DNA of 64,000 nucleotides from DATFRX01 sp035630615 (GCA_035630615.1 DASQKI010000051.1:1-64000), one strand, 5' to 3'; shown: positions 25,575-34,075, numbered from the stretch's first letter. Notes: generated by a model from the sequence alone, not told the origin. Numbers and translations: made by a program.

Positions 25575-26422
25575 GCCGCGAAGCCGCCCTCGTCACCGCC
25601 GACTGGGTCGACGAGCATCTCGACGACGACAAGGTGGTCCTTGTCGAGGTCGACGAAGACACCACCGCCTACGACAAGGGGCACATCAAGGGCGCGGTCA
25701 AGATCGACTGGAAGCAAGATCTGCAAGATCCCGTACGCCGCGACTTCGTCAACCAGCAGCAGTTCGAGGCACTGCTGTCGGCGCGAGGCATCACCAACGA
25801 CGACACCGTCGTGCTCTATGGCGGCAACAACAACTGGTTCGCGGCCTACGCGTACTGGTACTTCAAGCTCTACGGCCACAGTGACGTCCGACTGCTCGAC
25901 GGCGGCCGCAAGAAGTGGGAGCTCGACAGCCGCGAGCTGACCGAGGACCCGCCGAGCCGGTCGCAGACGTCCTACACCGCCGGTGAGCAGGACGCCGCGA
26001 TCCGAGCCTTCCGCGACGAGGTCGTCGAGGCCATCGGCACCAAGAACCTGGTCGACGTGCGCAGCCCCGACGAGTACGCCGGTCGCCTGCTCGCGCCGGC
26101 CCACCTGCCGCAGGAGCAGGCCCAGCGTGCCGGGCACATCCCGACCGCGGCCAACATCCCGTGGAGCAAGGCGGCCAACGACGACGGTACGTTCCGCGCC
26201 GACGAAGAGCTGAAGGAGCTGTACGGCGAGGCCGGGGTCGACTTCGGCAAGGACACGATCGCGTACTGCCGGATCGGCGAACGCAGCGCCCACACCTGGT
26301 TCGTCCTGCACGAGATCCTCGAGCAGGCCAACGTCAAGAACTACGACGGCTCGTGGACCGAGTACGGCTCGCTGGTCGGCGTGCCTGTCGTCGTCGGCGA
26401 CGAGCCCGGATCGACGTCCTGA
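25571..26422 (+). CDS. Thiosulfate sulfurtransferase, CysA/SseA type (283 aa)
   Basis: Two rhodanese domains are present. The N-terminal domain is inactive (no cysteine in the loop) and has LVEVDEDTTAYDKGHIKGAV. The C-terminal catalytic domain has NLVDVRSPDEYAGR and the active-site loop CRIGERSAHTWF, whose Cys carries the persulfide. CRIGERS is the loop of actinobacterial CysA2/CysA3 sulfurtransferases. It transfers sulfane sulfur from thiosulfate to cyanide or thiol acceptors. It lies third in the leader-controlled operon after DUF4395 and shares one base with the sseC start. Confidence 0.95.
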   Translation: MSREAALVTADWVDEHLDDDKVVLVEVDEDTTAYDKGHIKGAVKIDWKQDLQDPVRRDFVNQQQFEALLSARGITNDDTVVLYGGNNNWFAAYAYWYFKLYGHSDVRLLDGGRKKWELDSRELTEDPPSRSQTSYTAGEQDAAIRAFRDEVVEAIGTKNLVDVRSPDEYAGRLLAPAHLPQEQAQRAGHIPTAANIPWSKAANDDGTFRADEELKELYGEAGVDFGKDTIAYCRIGERSAHTWFVLHEILEQANVKNYDGSWTEYGSLVGVPVVVGDEPGSTS

Positions 26423-26721
26423 TGGGCTGCGGAGCGGTCGTCGGCGGCGTAAGTCTCGACGATGTCGACGTCGACAAGGAAGCGATCATCCAGGGGCAGG
26501 TCGTCCGCGACGGCCTGCCCGTGGGTGGGGCGTACGTGCGACTGCACGACAAGGACGGCGAGTTCACCGCCGAGATGCCGACCTCGGACGCCGGAGAGTT
26601 TCGGTTCTTCGCGGCGCCCGGGACGTGGACGGTGCGGACGTTGGCGCCGCGCGCGGAGCCGGTGGATCGGGCGGTCGTGGCGTCGCTCGGCAACATCGCG
26701 GAGCTGACGGTCAGCATCTGA
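26422..26721 (+). CDS. sseC: SseC-like DUF1416 protein (99 aa)
   Basis: This small soluble protein opens MGCGAVVGG and continues with a transthyretin-like beta sandwich: IIQGQVVRDGLPVGGAYVRL, then FRFFAAPGTWTVRTL. DUF1416 proteins are paired with the CysA sulfurtransferase in actinobacteria (SseC next to CysA2/CysA3 in mycobacteria). Their precise role in sulfur metabolism is unproven. The N-terminal cysteine three residues from the start is conserved and could receive sulfur. The start overlaps the preceding stop by one base. Confidence 0.9.
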   Translation: MGCGAVVGGVSLDDVDVDKEAIIQGQVVRDGLPVGGAYVRLHDKDGEFTAEMPTSDAGEFRFFAAPGTWTVRTLAPRAEPVDRAVVASLGNIAELTVSI

Positions 26722-26763
26722 GTTAACTGTTGCGCCCGCCCTAGCGCCCGGTCGCCCCGCTTG

Positions 26764-26869
26764 GCGCCGAGATTGCGCGTCTTCCCCGCGCGTCGAACCA
26801 GCCTCGCGCTGCGCGCTCGGCGGCCAGGCCCATCCACCGACGCGCGGGGAAGACGCGCAATCTCGGCGC
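26764..26869. repeat. Large hairpin with 32-bp perfect arms and a conserved 42-nt loop
   Basis: The left arm (26764-26795) begins GCGCCGAGATTGCGCG and the right arm (26838-26869) is its perfect 32-bp reverse complement. The 42-nt loop (26796-26837, beginning AACCAGCCTCGCGCT) matches the loop of the element at 40745-40828 at 40 of 42 positions. The outer stem word recurs at 51906 and 56678. It lies between convergent sseC and the LCP gene. Confidence 0.9.
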
Positions 26870-26943
26870 GTGCCTGGTTGCCGTTCGCTCGCGGGTGCCC
26901 GATTAACCGGCCGAGCGACGACCACGGCCTTTGGGGTCAGGGG

Positions 26944-28209
26944 TTAGTGGATTTGGGTTTCGCTGGGGAGGGTGAGGTCGGGGTGTTCGCGGACGTAGGC
27001 GTCCATGGTGTCGTCGCGCATGGCCGTGAAGAGGTTGGCCAGCTCGCGCTTGTCGAGGTAGACGACTGAGCCGTCGCCTTCGACGGTGCCGAAGGGGCGC
27101 TTCTGATTGATCGGCGCCTCGAGGAACGTGACGTCGTCCTTGCGGATGCCGCGCATCCCCCACCCGAGGTCGCGCATGTCGCCGTTGGACCAGTCCTGGT
27201 CGATGGTCAGGTTGGACGTGATCGCCTTGGCGGTCGACAAGAACGTCGGGAAGTCGCTCATCGCGCCCATCGTGGCCATCTTGTCGAGCATGGCGCGCAG
27301 GAAGTTTTGCTGCCGGCGGTTGCGGTCGAAGTCTCCCTCGGGCAATGCATAGCGACTGCGGACGTAGCGCAGCGCGAGCTCGCCGCCGTATTCGTGCCAG
27401 CCCTGTTGGTACGTGTACTTCTGACTGTCGTCGCGCACCGTCTCCGGCACGTACAGGCGCACGCCGCCGAGTGCATCGACGACGTCCTTGAAGCCGGCCC
27501 AGTCGATGATCGCGAGATGGTCCATCCGGATGTCGGTGAGGTGCTCGATCGTCGACACGTATCCGGACGGGCCGTAGACCGAGAACGCGTAGTTGACCTT
27601 GTGCTTGTCGGTCGGCGCTCCCGTCTCGTCATAGATGCGGACGTAGGAGTCGCGCGGGATCGACACGACGTAGGCCCGGGACCGATCCGCCGGGATATGC
27701 AGCACCATGATCGTGTCGCTGCGATAGAGGCCGGCCGACCATTCGCCGTTGTCGAGGGCCTGCTCGATCGACGGAGCCTCGGAGTCGCCGTTGTCGGCAC
27801 CTGCCAGCAAGATGTTGAGCGCCTCGCCCTCGGCCGGATCGGGCCGGGCGTCCTCATCGATCGAGCCGAACGCGTCGATCCGGTCGATGTCGCCGAACAA
27901 GACATGGTTGAGGTAGAACGCGCCGCCGACGACAGCAAGAGCCATGACGAGGAGCAGGCTGCACAGGATCGTGACCACCTTGTGTCGCCGCACGAAGCCG
28001 CGCTTGGGCTCCGGCTCGCGATCCAACTCCTCGTCGTCGCCGAACAGGCTGGTGTCGTCGTCCGAAGCGTCTTCGACCGGCGGATCGGTGGCCGGCGGAT
28101 CGGTGGCCGGGGGGTCCCCGCCCGCCTCGACCTCGTCCGCCCCGTCGCCGTCGCGCTGATCGGTCACGAGAACGTCTCGCTCACGTGCCCTCCGTTCCCC
28201 CACTCCCAT
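26944..28209 (-). CDS. LytR-CpsA-Psr (LCP) family phosphotransferase, copy 1 (421 aa)
   Basis: LCP proteins attach polymers such as arabinogalactan or teichoic-type glycans to peptidoglycan on the cell surface. A long acidic cytoplasmic head containing a triplicated (A/V)xDPP element precedes a single membrane segment (VTILCSLLLVMALAVVGGAFYL). The external LCP domain follows: RSDTIMVLHIPADRSRAYVVSIPRDSYV with the catalytic Arg and Asp set, DHLAIIDWAGFKDVVDALGGV, and LRYVRSRYALPEGDFDRNRRQQNF. The start at 28209 (ATG) is uncertain; GTG 28167 is an alternative. It is a close paralogue of the next gene. Confidence 0.93.
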   Translation of the reverse strand: MGVGERRARERDVLVTDQRDGDGADEVEAGGDPPATDPPATDPPVEDASDDDTSLFGDDEELDREPEPKRGFVRRHKVVTILCSLLLVMALAVVGGAFYLNHVLFGDIDRIDAFGSIDEDARPDPAEGEALNILLAGADNGDSEAPSIEQALDNGEWSAGLYRSDTIMVLHIPADRSRAYVVSIPRDSYVRIYDETGAPTDKHKVNYAFSVYGPSGYVSTIEHLTDIRMDHLAIIDWAGFKDVVDALGGVRLYVPETVRDDSQKYTYQQGWHEYGGELALRYVRSRYALPEGDFDRNRRQQNFLRAMLDKMATMGAMSDFPTFLSTAKAITSNLTIDQDWSNGDMRDLGWGMRGIRKDDVTFLEAPINQKRPFGTVEGDGSVVYLDKRELANLFTAMRDDTMDAYVREHPDLTLPSETQIH

Positions 28210-28266
28210 CGGCCCGTGAGGGCCGGCCGCTCGCCCCGCTAGCAGGCAGGCGTCGTCGGTACACGG

Positions 28267-29451
28267 CTACTGTACTTGTTCTGGCTTGGCCAGCTTGCCG
28301 GCTTCGCCGCTGTATTCCTCGAGATAGGCGTCAATGTCGTCGTCGGCGATGGCGTCCCAGAGCGCCTTGCACTGGGTGTCGTCGAGCTCGACGACGCTCG
28401 CGCCCGCGTCGGTCGTCCCGTAGCCGGCCATCGGCGCGGTCAGGAACGTCACGTCATCGGTGCGCATGTTGCGCAGTTGGAGCGCGAGGTCGCGGATGCC
28501 GCCGCCGGACCATTCGTCGTCGACGGTCAGGTTGTCGGTGATGGCCCGCAGCGCCGACGTCAGCTTGAGCGGGTTGGTCACGGTGCCTTGGCTCAACAGC
28601 TCGCCCATCATCGATCGGAGGAAGTTTTGCTGGCGAGCGATCCGATCGAAGTCGCCGTTGGTGAGGCCGTGACGAGTGCGGACGTACTGCAGGGCCTCTT
28701 CGCCTTCGAGCTTGTGCGTTCCCGCTTGCCACGTGATCTTCTGGCTCGAGTCGTAGAACGTCTCAGGGATAAAGACCTCGACGCCGCCGAGTGCGCTCGA
28801 CAGGTCCTTGAAGCCCTTCCAGTCGATGATCGCGAGGTGGTCCATCCGGAGGCCGGTGAGGTGCTCGACCGTCGAGAGGTAGCCGGACGGGCCGTACAGC
28901 GAAAACGCGGCGTTGATCTTGTCCTTGTACGCGTAGTCGCCGTGCTCGTCGTAGATCTTCACGTACGAGTCGCGCGGGATCGAGACGAGGTAAGCGTCGT
29001 CCCGATCCGCCGGGATGTGGAGGATCATGATCGTGTCGCTGCGATGCGAGCCCGGGTCCCACTGGCCGGCGGCGACGTCGTCGGAGATGCTCGGTCCGGG
29101 GCCGTTGTCGGCACCGGCGAGCAGAATGTTGAGCTCCTCGCCGTGGGTGGGCGGCGGCCGGTTTTCCTCGTCGACGGTGAGACCCACCTTGTCGACGTTG
29201 CCGAGCATGTTGTTGAGGTAGAGCAGCCAACTGCCGCCGGCCGCGACACCGACGGCGGCGATCGCGATCACGCAGCAGAGGACCCAATGCCGACGGATGT
29301 ATCCGTGTGACCTGACGAGTTTGCGTTTGCCCGCCTCTGCGTATCCCGGCGACTGGGCACCGGCGGGCATCTGGACGGCCCAGCCTTTTTGGGCAGCACC
29401 GTCCCCGTTGCGACCGCCGGAAGCGGGCGGCGCAGCGCTGTCACCACTCAT
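28267..29451 (-). CDS. LytR-CpsA-Psr (LCP) family phosphotransferase, copy 2 (394 aa)
   Basis: It has the same plan as the adjacent paralogue: a cytoplasmic head rich in Gly/Ala/Ser, one membrane segment (WVLCCVIAIAAVGVAAGGSWLL) and an external LCP domain. The domain contains RSDTIMILHIPADRDDAYLVSIPRDSYV, DHLAIIDWKGFKDLSSALGGV and RTRHGLTNGDFDRIARQQNF. The two share long stretches, which indicates tandem duplication followed by divergence, perhaps toward different acceptor polymers. The start ATG 29451 has GGAG five bases upstream. Confidence 0.93.
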   Translation of the reverse strand: MSGDSAAPPASGGRNGDGAAQKGWAVQMPAGAQSPGYAEAGKRKLVRSHGYIRRHWVLCCVIAIAAVGVAAGGSWLLYLNNMLGNVDKVGLTVDEENRPPPTHGEELNILLAGADNGPGPSISDDVAAGQWDPGSHRSDTIMILHIPADRDDAYLVSIPRDSYVKIYDEHGDYAYKDKINAAFSLYGPSGYLSTVEHLTGLRMDHLAIIDWKGFKDLSSALGGVEVFIPETFYDSSQKITWQAGTHKLEGEEALQYVRTRHGLTNGDFDRIARQQNFLRSMMGELLSQGTVTNPLKLTSALRAITDNLTVDDEWSGGGIRDLALQLRNMRTDDVTFLTAPMAGYGTTDAGASVVELDDTQCKALWDAIADDDIDAYLEEYSGEAGKLAKPEQVQ

Positions 29452-29525
29452 GTCACTCCACGTCAAAGACCCCGGGTCGACAACGGCGCAGCGGGGTCCA
29501 ACGTCCATTGTGCAGGGTAATCGGC

Positions 29526-29957
29526 TCAGGCCCCAACCTGGACGATCACGGTAACCGGTCCGTCGTTGACCAGCCGAACCACCATATCGGCACCGAATCG
29601 GCCTCGTTCCACGCGGGCGCCGAGCCGCTCCAGACTGGCACAGAAATGCTCGTAAAGAGGTTCGGCCACGGCCCCCGGCGCGGCTGCTGACCAGGACGGA
29701 CGGCGGCCCTTGCGGGTGTCCGCATAGAGCGTGAACTGGCTGATCACCAGGAGTGGCGCCGCTGTGTCCGCGGCCGACTTTTCGTCGCGAAGGATGCGCA
29801 GTCGCCAGATCTTGGCCGCGAGCGAGTCTGCCTGTTCGGGCGTGTCGTCATGGGTGATGCCGAGCAGCACGACCAGGCCGGGCCCGCCGAGGTCACCGAC
29901 GACCTCGCCCTCGACGACGACCGACGCCTCCGCCGCCCGTTGGACCACGGCTCGCAT
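29526..29957 (-). CDS. dtd: D-aminoacyl-tRNA deacylase Dtd (143 aa)
   Basis: This small homodimeric proofreading enzyme removes D-amino acids (and Gly from tRNA-Ala) from mischarged tRNA. Motifs are MRAVVQRAAEASVVV at the start, LLVISQFTLYADTRKGRRPSW with the SQFTL catalytic patch, and the C-terminal NDGPVTVIV (cross-subunit Gly-Pro motif, NxGPxT type). Length is normal. The start ATG 29957 follows AAGGAGG; a longer frame reads back through the palindrome at 30002 and is rejected. Confidence 0.96.
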   Translation of the reverse strand: MRAVVQRAAEASVVVEGEVVGDLGGPGLVVLLGITHDDTPEQADSLAAKIWRLRILRDEKSAADTAAPLLVISQFTLYADTRKGRRPSWSAAAPGAVAEPLYEHFCASLERLGARVERGRFGADMVVRLVNDGPVTVIVQVGA

Positions 29958-30001
29958 CGCGTACTGCCTCCTTCGGAGCGGGCTCCGGGGTCGCCCTCGG
30001 A

Positions 30002-30060
30002 AAGTGTTGGCGCAAATTTGCGCCAACACACCGGTGAGCCCTGCGGTTTCGCCAACACTT
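30002..30060. repeat. 26-bp perfect palindrome plus a third half-copy
   Basis: 30004-30029 is a perfect palindrome with half-site GTGTTGGCGCAAA. A further inverted copy, CGCCAACACTT, at 30050-30060 can pair instead with AAGTGTTGGCG at 30002-30012. Two alternative foldings are therefore possible. It belongs with the elements at 15780 and 23486. It lies between the divergent dtd and BKACE genes. Confidence 0.85.
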
Positions 30061-30118
30061 AGCTGACGGGCTGGCCGCTGAGTCGACGGGCCGGCGAAAA
30101 GTCTGCCACGATGCGCGC

Positions 30119-30958
30119 ATGGCCTCTTCGCCGTCCACCCTCATCACCGTCGCCCCCACCGGGGCCGAGACGGAGAAGGCCGACTTCCCCGCGCTTCCGA
30201 CGACCCTCGAGGAGTTGGTGGAGACTGCGCGACGGTGCGAGACCGTCGGTGCTGCGATGGTCCATGTGCATATCCGCGACGCCGAGCACCGGCCGACGCT
30301 CGACCTGGGCCGGCTACGCGACACCGTCGCGGCGCTGCGGTCGGAGACGACCCTGGTCGTGCAACTGTCGACGGGCGGCTCCGTCCATGACCCGCTCGAC
30401 GATCGGCTGCAGGTACTCGAGGCGGCGCCGGACTCCTGCTCGCTGACGATGGGCACGGTCAACTTCGGCGACGAGGTGTTTTCGAATCCGTGGCCGTTCA
30501 TCGTGGAGCTCTACCGGGCCACGAAGGAGCACGACGTCGTTCCGGAGTTCGAGTTGTTCGACCTCGGTCACGTCGCCGCGCTGCACCGGCTGCTCGACGC
30601 CGAGGGCCTTCCGTACGGCGAGCGCGTCCACTGCGACCTCGTCATGGGTGTGCCCGGCGGCATGCCCGGCACGGCGGACGCGGTCGTCGCGGCGGTCAAC
30701 GCGATGCCCGATGCGGTCACGTCGTGGTCGGCCACCGGGATCGGGCGCACCACGCTGCCGGTCGCCTTCGCCGCACTCGCCAAGGGCGGTCATCTGCGGG
30801 TCGGCATGGAGGACACCCTGTCGCTGGCCCGACGCGTGCCGGTGAAGCACAACGCCGAGCTCGTCGAGCGGGCCTCCGCGTTGGCCGACCTGGCCCAGCG
30901 ACCGGTCATGTCGTCGGACGGCGCCCGCGAGCTGCTCAACGTACGCCCGGCCGCCTAG
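30119..30958 (+). CDS. BKACE (DUF849) beta-keto acid cleavage enzyme (279 aa)
   Basis: This is a TIM-barrel Zn-dependent enzyme that condenses a beta-keto acid with acetyl-CoA and cleaves it. Family marks: LITVAPTGAETEKAD at the start (substrate Glu), VHVHIRDAEHRPTLD with the two Zn-binding His of HVHIRD, VVQLSTGG, SLTMGTVNFGDEVF, EFELFDLGHV, and the C-terminal HLRVGMEDTLSL. The natural substrate cannot be predicted from sequence alone. It is expressed away from dtd across the palindrome and has no catabolic partners nearby. Confidence 0.92.
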   Translation: MASSPSTLITVAPTGAETEKADFPALPTTLEELVETARRCETVGAAMVHVHIRDAEHRPTLDLGRLRDTVAALRSETTLVVQLSTGGSVHDPLDDRLQVLEAAPDSCSLTMGTVNFGDEVFSNPWPFIVELYRATKEHDVVPEFELFDLGHVAALHRLLDAEGLPYGERVHCDLVMGVPGGMPGTADAVVAAVNAMPDAVTSWSATGIGRTTLPVAFAALAKGGHLRVGMEDTLSLARRVPVKHNAELVERASALADLAQRPVMSSDGARELLNVRPAA

Positions 30959-30995
30959 CCGCCCAACCGACCGCGAGAGAACGGCAGGCGTCGGA

Positions 30996-31361
30996 TCAGT
31001 AGACGACGGCCTGAGCGTCGTCGGCCATGATCTCCTCGACATACGTCGCCGCGCCCGCGATCCGGATGCCGTCGACGACGTCGGTTTCGCCGATGTCGCG
31101 GCGGGCGGCACACTGCGTACACGCCGTGACCTGACCGGCGTCGAGGACCGCGTCGAGCAGCTCCGACAGCGGCGCCGCATGGGGGAGCGCGAACTCGGCG
31201 GCCCGGCCCGGGAGCGCGAACCAGGTCGACTCGCCGGTGAGCCACAGCGACACGTCGGCGCCGGCCGCGACGGCGGTGGCCGCCACGGTAAACGCCTGAC
31301 TGCATCGCTCTGGGGCGTCGGCGCCGGCGGTCACCTTCACGATCAGTCGCTGCTTGGCCAT
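30996..31361 (-). CDS. DsrE/DsrF-like family protein (121 aa)
   Basis: This small cytosolic alpha/beta protein has an N-terminal RLIVKVTAGADAPERCSQAF, a central AGADVSLWLTGESTWF and a cysteine-rich segment, VTACTQCAARRDI. DsrE-type proteins carry sulfane sulfur on such cysteines, or act as peroxiredoxin-like or unknown partners. Here the CxxC is plausible as the functional site. The start ATG 31361 follows a modest purine stretch. It is separated by an inverted repeat from the MpaB-like gene, on the same strand. Confidence 0.8.
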   Translation of the reverse strand: MAKQRLIVKVTAGADAPERCSQAFTVAATAVAAGADVSLWLTGESTWFALPGRAAEFALPHAAPLSELLDAVLDAGQVTACTQCAARRDIGETDVVDGIRIAGAATYVEEIMADDAQAVVY

Positions 31362-31383
31362 GTCGTCGAGCCTAGGCACCTCC

Positions 31384-31437
31384 ACGTGAGATTTGGATTT
31401 GTGGTCGCTATGGCAGCCGCAGACCCAAATCTCACGT
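31384..31437. repeat. Inverted repeat with 13-bp perfect arms
   Basis: ACGTGAGATTTGG (31384-31396) and its perfect reverse complement (31425-31437) enclose 28 nt. The right arm overlaps the stop codon of the MpaB-like gene (TCA on the plus strand at 31432-31434), so the repeat contributes the end of that gene. Confidence 0.8.
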
Positions 31438-32316
31438 CGGGCCGAGCCGGTCGATGACGTAGCCGTTCGGGTACGACCGGACCCACCGCAGTCGCTCGGC
31501 GCTGAACGGCCGGCGTCGCGGCGGCAGCCGCCGGATTGCCCGGGCGCGCAACCGCAGCATCGCCTCGGCCGCGGCCCGGACGTGTGGCGACGGCTGGTCG
31601 TAGCCCAACGCTCGCAGCAACGGCGCGTCGAGCAGCGACAGCGTCACCGAGCGGGCCATCCGCTGGCCGACCCCGGGGTAGAACGTCGCCGCCAGGTCGA
31701 GCGTCGCGTCGGCGACCGCCCGGCAGCGGGGATCGAATGCGAAGTGCTCCCGCTCGTAGCCGTCCATGAGCCGCTCGAACCCCTCGTACGTCGTCGGCAG
31801 CCCCTGGATCCCCATGCGTCGCCCGAGCGCATCCCAGTACGCAACCGCGGCGTCGATCTCGATCGGCAGCAGCCGGCGCCAGCCGTACGCGGCGTTCCAT
31901 CGGGTCGGCACGACGACGAAGGTGCTCGCGACGTACGCCATGTCGTCGTTGGAGATGTCGTAGGTCCGATGCAGCTGGTTCATCCGCCGGATCGCGGCTC
32001 GACCGCGCGGCGACGCCATGCCGTGCAGCCCGATCGCGTCGAGGATCAGCGACGTGTCGTCGTACCGCTTCTGCGGTCGCGTCGTGAACTCGCCGGTCTC
32101 GTGAAGCAGTCCGCCGATCGACGGCACCGCGAACGTGCGGAACAACGCCAGCGACAGCGACATGGCGGTGTCCCAGGGGAACTCGTACGCCGTGCTGATC
32201 CGGGTGATCCGCTCGTAGTCGACGGCCGGATCGAGGTCGGCGACGACCCGCTGCCAGTGGTCGCGCGGCAACGGCCGTCTCACAGTCCGTCGGGATCGTG
32301 ACAGTACCACTGTCAT
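31432..32316 (-). CDS. Oxygenase MpaB family (DUF2236) protein (294 aa)
   Basis: This all-helical protein of the DUF2236/MpaB-like family includes heme-dependent oxygenases such as latex-clearing proteins. It has FPWDTAMSLSLALFRTFAVPSI early, RRMNQLHRTYDISNDDMAYVASTFVV (with a candidate heme or metal His) in the middle, and VTLSLLDAPLLRALGY near the C-terminus. Substrates of most members are unknown. The ATG at 32316 has no clear ribosome-binding site; an in-frame start at 32343 is possible. The last codons run into the inverted repeat at 31384-31437. Confidence 0.82.
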   Translation of the reverse strand: MTVVLSRSRRTVRRPLPRDHWQRVVADLDPAVDYERITRISTAYEFPWDTAMSLSLALFRTFAVPSIGGLLHETGEFTTRPQKRYDDTSLILDAIGLHGMASPRGRAAIRRMNQLHRTYDISNDDMAYVASTFVVVPTRWNAAYGWRRLLPIEIDAAVAYWDALGRRMGIQGLPTTYEGFERLMDGYEREHFAFDPRCRAVADATLDLAATFYPGVGQRMARSVTLSLLDAPLLRALGYDQPSPHVRAAAEAMLRLRARAIRRLPPRRRPFSAERLRWVRSYPNGYVIDRLGPT

Positions 32317-32384
32317 GGTGCAACGATGCCTCAGGACAATCACTTGCGTCCAGAGCGTAACTTTTTGGTTCTTCTGCCGTCTGT

Positions 32385-32507
32385 ATGGCCAAGGGAATGG
32401 AGGTTCCGTTGCTCATCCTGCTGGTAATGGCCGCCTTGACGGTTGCGTGGTTTTCCCTGGTCTGCGTTTACCGGGTCTTCCGCGGGGAGGTTAAGAGCGC
32501 GCCCTAA
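32385..32507 (+). CDS. Small single-pass membrane protein (40 aa)
   Basis: This short frame reads MAKGMEVP, then the hydrophobic helix LLILLVMAALTVAWFSLVCV, then the basic tail YRVFRGEVKSAP before TAA. One membrane helix with a positive cytoplasmic end is consistent with a real small protein. A second ATG at 32397 is possible. It ends ten bases before the nitrobindin start and may be co-transcribed with it. No family is recognised. Confidence 0.5.
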   Translation: MAKGMEVPLLILLVMAALTVAWFSLVCVYRVFRGEVKSAP

Positions 32508-32516
32508 AATCGCTAG

Positions 32517-33011
32517 ATGGCGTTCGAGATCCCCGAAGACCTGCATCCCGACCTCGTCCCGTTCGCGTGGCTACTCGGGACGTGGGAGGGCCAGGGACAC
32601 GGAGATTATCCGACGATCGATTCCTTTCATTTCGGCCAGCAGCTGATCTTTGCCCACGACGGGCGGCCGTTCTTGCACTACTTCTCGCGGACCTGGCTGC
32701 TCGACGACGTGGGTGACAAGATTCGCGACGCCGCGCTCGAGACCGGCTTCCTCCGAGCCCGGCCCGATGGCGAGGTCGAGTTGCTGCTCGCCCATCACTC
32801 GGGTGTGGTCGAGATCTGGTACGGCAAGGTCGACGGCGCCAAGCTCGAGATCGGCACCGACGTCGTCGCGCGTACGCACAGCGCGAAGGAGGTCACGGCC
32901 GGCCAGCGGCTGTACGGCCTGGTCGAGGGCGACTTGCTCTACGCCTACGACATGGCCGCGATGGGACAGGAGCTCCAGCCCCACATCTGGGCCCGTCTCC
33001 AACCCGCCTAA
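32517..33011 (+). CDS. Nitrobindin-type heme-binding protein (164 aa)
   Basis: This is a ten-stranded beta barrel of the nitrobindin/THAP4-C-terminal family. The signature GTWEGQGHGDYPTID lies near residue 22, and the heme-ligating His is expected near the C-terminal stretch MAAMGQELQPHIWARL. Such proteins bind ferric heme, interact with NO and can isomerise peroxynitrite; Rv2717c is an actinobacterial example. Length is normal. The gene begins with ATG 32517. Confidence 0.9.
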   Translation: MAFEIPEDLHPDLVPFAWLLGTWEGQGHGDYPTIDSFHFGQQLIFAHDGRPFLHYFSRTWLLDDVGDKIRDAALETGFLRARPDGEVELLLAHHSGVVEIWYGKVDGAKLEIGTDVVARTHSAKEVTAGQRLYGLVEGDLLYAYDMAAMGQELQPHIWARLQPA

Positions 33012-33027
33012 CACCTCGTGGCGCGCC

Positions 33028-33109
33028 GATCCGTGAGTTGCGGTGTGCCGATCCGTGAGTTGTGGCGCGCCGATCCGTGACTTGTGGTGCCGCGATCCGT
33101 GAGTTGTGG
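33028..33109. repeat. Four tandem 22-bp units (GATCCGTGAGTTGTGG type)
   Basis: Units begin at 33028, 33050, 33072 and 33094, each exactly 22 bp apart. The core is GATCCGTGAGTTGTGG with a variable GYGCC-like spacer. A degenerate unit (ending GTGGCGCGCC) precedes them. It lies between nitrobindin and ygfZ, which are on the same strand. Confidence 0.9.
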
Positions 33110-33151
33110 GACGGCAACCGGTTACTCGTGGCGCTGCCGTACCGTGGAAGC

Positions 33152-34075
33152 GTGACGTACGAGAATCCGCTGCTGTCCCGCCCCGGTGCCGTAGCCGCCG
33201 ACCCGCCAGACGCCGGTGTCGCCGCTCACTACGGTGACCCGTACGCCGAGCAGCGCCGGCTCGAGGACGGCTCCGGCTGGGTCGACCTGTCCCATCACGA
33301 CGTCGTGCGGATCGCCGGAGCGGACCGGCTCGACTACCTCCACGCGATGGCGTCGCAGGTGTTCGAGGGCCTCGAGTCCGGTCGCCACGTCGACACGCTG
33401 ATCCTGTCGCCGCAGGGCCACATCGAGCATGCCTTCGGCGGCTGGGACGACGGCGAGGCGTTTGTGGCGCACACCGAGCCTGGTCGGGGCGAGGCGCTGG
33501 TCGAGCTGATCGACAGCACGCGGTTCATGATGCGCGTCGAGGCCGAGATCGTGACCGAGGCGTTGGCCCTGGTCTACGATGGCGCGCCGCTGCTTGTCGA
33601 GCGGGCGACGCTTGCCGACCGGCCCGGCGAGTTGAGCGGCGTGTGGGCCTACGAAGCACTTCGCATCGCGGCCGGACGACCGCGGTTTGGCGTCGATACC
33701 GACCACCGCACGATCCCCAACGAGCTCGGCCTCATCGGGAGCGTGGCCCACGTCGACAAGGGCTGCTATCGCGGCCAGGAGACCGTCGCTCGGGTGCACA
33801 ACCTCGGCCGCCCACCGCGCCGGCTCACCCGCTTGCACCTCGACGGGTCGGTGGACCGATTGCCGGCGCCCGGGGCCGAGGTGTCTGTCGACGGCGCCGC
33901 GGTCGGAGTCGTGGGGTCGTCCGCGCGGCATTACGAGCTCGGGCCGATCGGACTGGCGTTACTCAAGCGCGCGACCCCGGTCGATGCGGCGCTGCTGGCC
34001 GATGGCATTGCGGCGTCGCAGGAGGCCCTTGTCGATCCGGACGTCGGCCTCCACGTACGGGCGGCGCTGCGCTGA
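33152..34075 (+). CDS. ygfZ: YgfZ/GcvT-like folate-binding Fe-S maintenance protein (307 aa)
   Basis: The fold is that of the glycine-cleavage T-protein. The defining motif KGCYRGQETVAR, with its essential Cys, is near residue 205, and an N-terminal region (WVDLSHHDVVRIAGADRLDYLHAM) binds the folate. YgfZ family members support assembly or repair of certain Fe-S enzymes. The GTG at 33152 is preferred because the longer frame reads through the tandem repeats. The nearest neighbour on this strand is nitrobindin. Confidence 0.93.
   Translation: MTYENPLLSRPGAVAADPPDAGVAAHYGDPYAEQRRLEDGSGWVDLSHHDVVRIAGADRLDYLHAMASQVFEGLESGRHVDTLILSPQGHIEHAFGGWDDGEAFVAHTEPGRGEALVELIDSTRFMMRVEAEIVTEALALVYDGAPLLVERATLADRPGELSGVWAYEALRIAAGRPRFGVDTDHRTIPNELGLIGSVAHVDKGCYRGQETVARVHNLGRPPRRLTRLHLDGSVDRLPAPGAEVSVDGAAVGVVGSSARHYELGPIGLALLKRATPVDAALLADGIAASQEALVDPDVGLHVRAALR

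Noticed and set aside
33028..33109. CRISPR-like array (four regular repeats)
   Set aside because: Spacers are only about 6 bp and similar to one another, the repeat is 16 bp, and no cas genes are present.
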